Part shown: positions 62,210 through 64,000 of the stretch, one piece after another
How positions within the stretch are numbered: position 1 is the stretch's first letter
Layout of the letters: every line of letters starts with the position of its first letter
NCBI GenBank assembly: GCA_010909165.1
Contig: VJWM01000025.1
Span: 1,488,001 to 1,552,000 of the forward strand
Length of the DNA: 64,000 bases
DNA from: Anthoceros angustus
Taxonomy: Eukaryota > Streptophyta > Anthocerotopsida > Anthocerotales > Anthocerotaceae
Direction of reading: 5' to 3'
The notes under the pieces: generated by a model
The model's input: only the letters and a program-made list of their open reading frames with translations
What the model was told of the DNA's origin: nothing
Database searches by the model: none
Program-made: the position numbers and the translations under genes

Positions 62210-64000
62210 TACTGGGGAGCCTTCACGCTTGCCCTTCTTGATGGCTACCGCTGTGCCATCGGCGAGCTTGCCACGGTACACTGTGCCGAAGCCGCCGGCT
62301 CCGATCTGGGCCGAGTCCGAGAAGTTGGAGGTGGCGGGAGTTCCCCAAGGGCATCACCGTCACCGTTTGCCTCTCGAGCAGCGTGGCGATCAAGTCCGCA
62401 TCTTGCTGGTGCTTTTGGAATACACTCTCCATCTCCAGAGGGAGAACAAACAACTGGCCGCGCAAACCAATACAGCGGAAACCACTATTGCCACAACCAC
62501 CCACAGGTTGATACCATGGCCAGCAGGCGCAGCAGGTTGATTCCTGCATGGCGGAAGAGGTTCGCCGCAGAGGCCCGGATTGTCGGCGAAGAAGGTGGCG
62601 TTACTGAGATCCGGACGCAGGCCACCTGGGATGGGTCCTGAGAGATTGTTGCCGGACAGATTGATGGTTCTCAGGTTAGGCAATGCAAAGAAAAGCTTAC
62701 CAGGTATTTCTCCTGACAGATTGTTGTGGCTAAGGTCCAAGACTTGCAGAGTGAGAGGAAAGCTGTCTGGAATGGGGCCGGACAGCTTGCTGTGGGATGC
62801 GTTGAAGTGCAGCAAGCTCGGCAGACCTGTGAAAAGCTCAGCCGGCATCGTTCCTCCAAATTGGTGTTGCTCAGATCCAACACGCCGAGAGTGATGGGTA
62901 ACCTTCCGGGAATGAGGCCAGATAATCTGTTGTTGGACAGGTTGAGGAAGGTCAAATTGGGCATGGAAAGATAGAAAAGCTGGTCCGGCACTGTTCCGCT
63001 CAAGTTGCAAGATGCAAGATCCAAGATCTGGAAGGAGTCCAGACTCGTTGGCCTGGAACAATTGAGGCTGTCCGGCAATGGTATGCCCATGAGATCGCTA
63101 CCCCAGACGAAGTTCCTCCAGCGGGGGACATCAGAAAAAGGTCGGCACAAAATCTCCAGCATACTCTGCAAAGGATTGGGGAACTCCTCGGAATGTGTCA
63201 TGTTGAAATCGTGGCTCAAGTCCCAAACTGGCCTGACCGCCAGGTCCTCGTCCGAGAGGAAGTTGGTGAGGTCCCAGTGAATCGGTTGCCTTGCACTCGG
63301 ATACTGGTGGAAATCGCCTGAGAATGTTGCCGAGAACTTTGATGAAGTCACCTGACAGTTGGTTGTTTTGAAGCCACAGAACCGGGATATAATCGTCCCA
63401 GCCTGAGGCGAAGTGGAAGGAAGAGAGCCATTCAGCTGATTGTGACTCAGATCCAGGGTAAATATTGGAGATACGAATCCACCTGGAGGGTCGGGTATGC
63501 TGCCAATCAGAGAATTGCTGGAGAGATTCAAATGCGACAGCCCTGCACCATATAGGAAAGTGGCAGGAATGCTGCCATTCAGCTCATTTCCAGACAGATC
63601 CACCCATCCAGCCAATTGCGCCGTGAAATCCGGAGGGATGGGGCCAGACAAGTTGTTGTGGGACAGGTCCACGTAAGTCAGGTTTGGCAACAAGGACGGG
63701 ATGTGGCCTTGCAGATCGTTCCATGACAGGTCCAACACCTGAAGACTGGGAAAATTGATGCCTGCGAACTCCGGTAACTGTCCCCAATTTGGTTCCGGAA
63801 AGGTTCACCCGTTGCAGAGCAGAATGAATCTGGAAGAAGGAACTGGTGAAGTTTGTGAAGCTGTTTTGGGCTGCATCCAGGAATCGCAGGGTTGGGGCAG
63901 AGGGCACCTCCCGCTCAAATTGCTGGTGAGAGAGACATGGGCGAGGCGTGTTAGCCCTTCCAAACTGGGACGCTTCCGTTCAAGAAGTTATCAGACAGAT
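62210..64000 (-). pseudogene. LRR receptor-like kinase, copy C (partial; runs off right edge)
   Basis: Begins abruptly in the kinase Gly-loop ([15 protein letters not shown], about 62,230), after a join at about 62,209, so most of the kinase domain is absent. Going right it carries the TM (VVVAIVVSAVLVCAASCLF), PGLCGEPLPPC, and LRRs such as LQVLDLSHNNLSGEIPGKLF and LDLSGNELNGSIPATFLYGA. Frames break at about 62,330, 62,855, 63,110, 63,270 and 63,780. The LRRs are distinct at several positions from copies A and B (GLSHLNLSSNSLIGSIPDPP), so this is a third paralogue, not a re-read of one of them. Confidence 0.8.

Larger units (their letters stand above)
57524..62211. other. Shuffled mosaic of PPR, SPT5-fragment and receptor-kinase blocks
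   Basis: Successive blocks match separate places in unit 1: 57,530-57,905 = about 40,077-40,450; 57,905-58,541 = about 30,915-31,555; 58,541-59,268 = about 40,722-41,455; 59,269-59,505 = SPT5 part near 41,456-41,715; 59,505-60,605 = kinase/TM of the receptor; 60,606-60,672 = PPR 5' end; 60,673-61,322 = SPT5 part; 61,322-61,524 = receptor LRRs; 61,524-61,780 = SPT5 part again; 61,780-62,209 = SPT5 exons 7-6 and kinase 3' flank. All blocks keep their original orientation. Most joins fall on bases shared by both parents. Confidence 0.85.

Overview
This is nuclear DNA from a plant. The evidence is a plastid-type stearoyl-ACP desaturase with a transit-peptide-like N-terminus, a plant-length SPT5, leucine-rich-repeat receptor kinases, an E-type pentatricopeptide (PPR) remnant, and many short GT-AG introns of about 77-190 bp (one of about 540 bp). 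The compact introns and an animal/bacterial-style peptide transporter suggest a seed-free lineage (bryophyte, lycophyte or fern). That placement is inference only.

Left part (1-28,700) is a normal gene-bearing region. It holds the 5' half of an ABCC13/ABCC10-type ABC transporter (minus strand, running off the left edge), a short AT-rich block with a possible proline-dehydrogenase-like remnant, a 5S-rRNA-like repeat element, an unrecognised 361-aa two-exon gene, a four-exon SLC15-type oligopeptide transporter, a three-exon stearoyl-ACP desaturase, and two tandem, apparently intact 22-exon copies of the transcription elongation factor SPT5. A second 5S-like element lies between the SPT5 copies.

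Middle part (28,700-57,530) is repeat-rich. After a 32-bp satellite comes a roughly 12.9-kb module: an LRR receptor kinase with a WAK-like kinase domain, a spacer with a PIF/Harbinger transposase fragment, a 30-bp tandem array and purine-rich minisatellite, a PPR pseudogene, and a truncated intron-bearing SPT5 fragment. The module is then repeated. The second copy carries about 3.9 kb of extra DNA: a 630-bp pure G/C low-complexity tract, a 46-54-bp repeat, and a decayed LINE reverse transcriptase. It also carries a 240-bp retrotransposon gag-like patch.

Right part (57,530-64,000) is a shuffled mosaic. Blocks of the PPR, SPT5-fragment and receptor-kinase sequences alternate, and most joins sit on 7-10 bases shared by both parents. 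It then settles into a third receptor-kinase copy that runs off the right edge. This is either a replication-template-switching (chromoanasynthesis-like) product or an assembly artefact. Receptor-kinase frames are broken mainly at homopolymer-length differences, so sequencing error must be excluded before calling them dead. I found no rRNA, tRNA or CRISPR feature.
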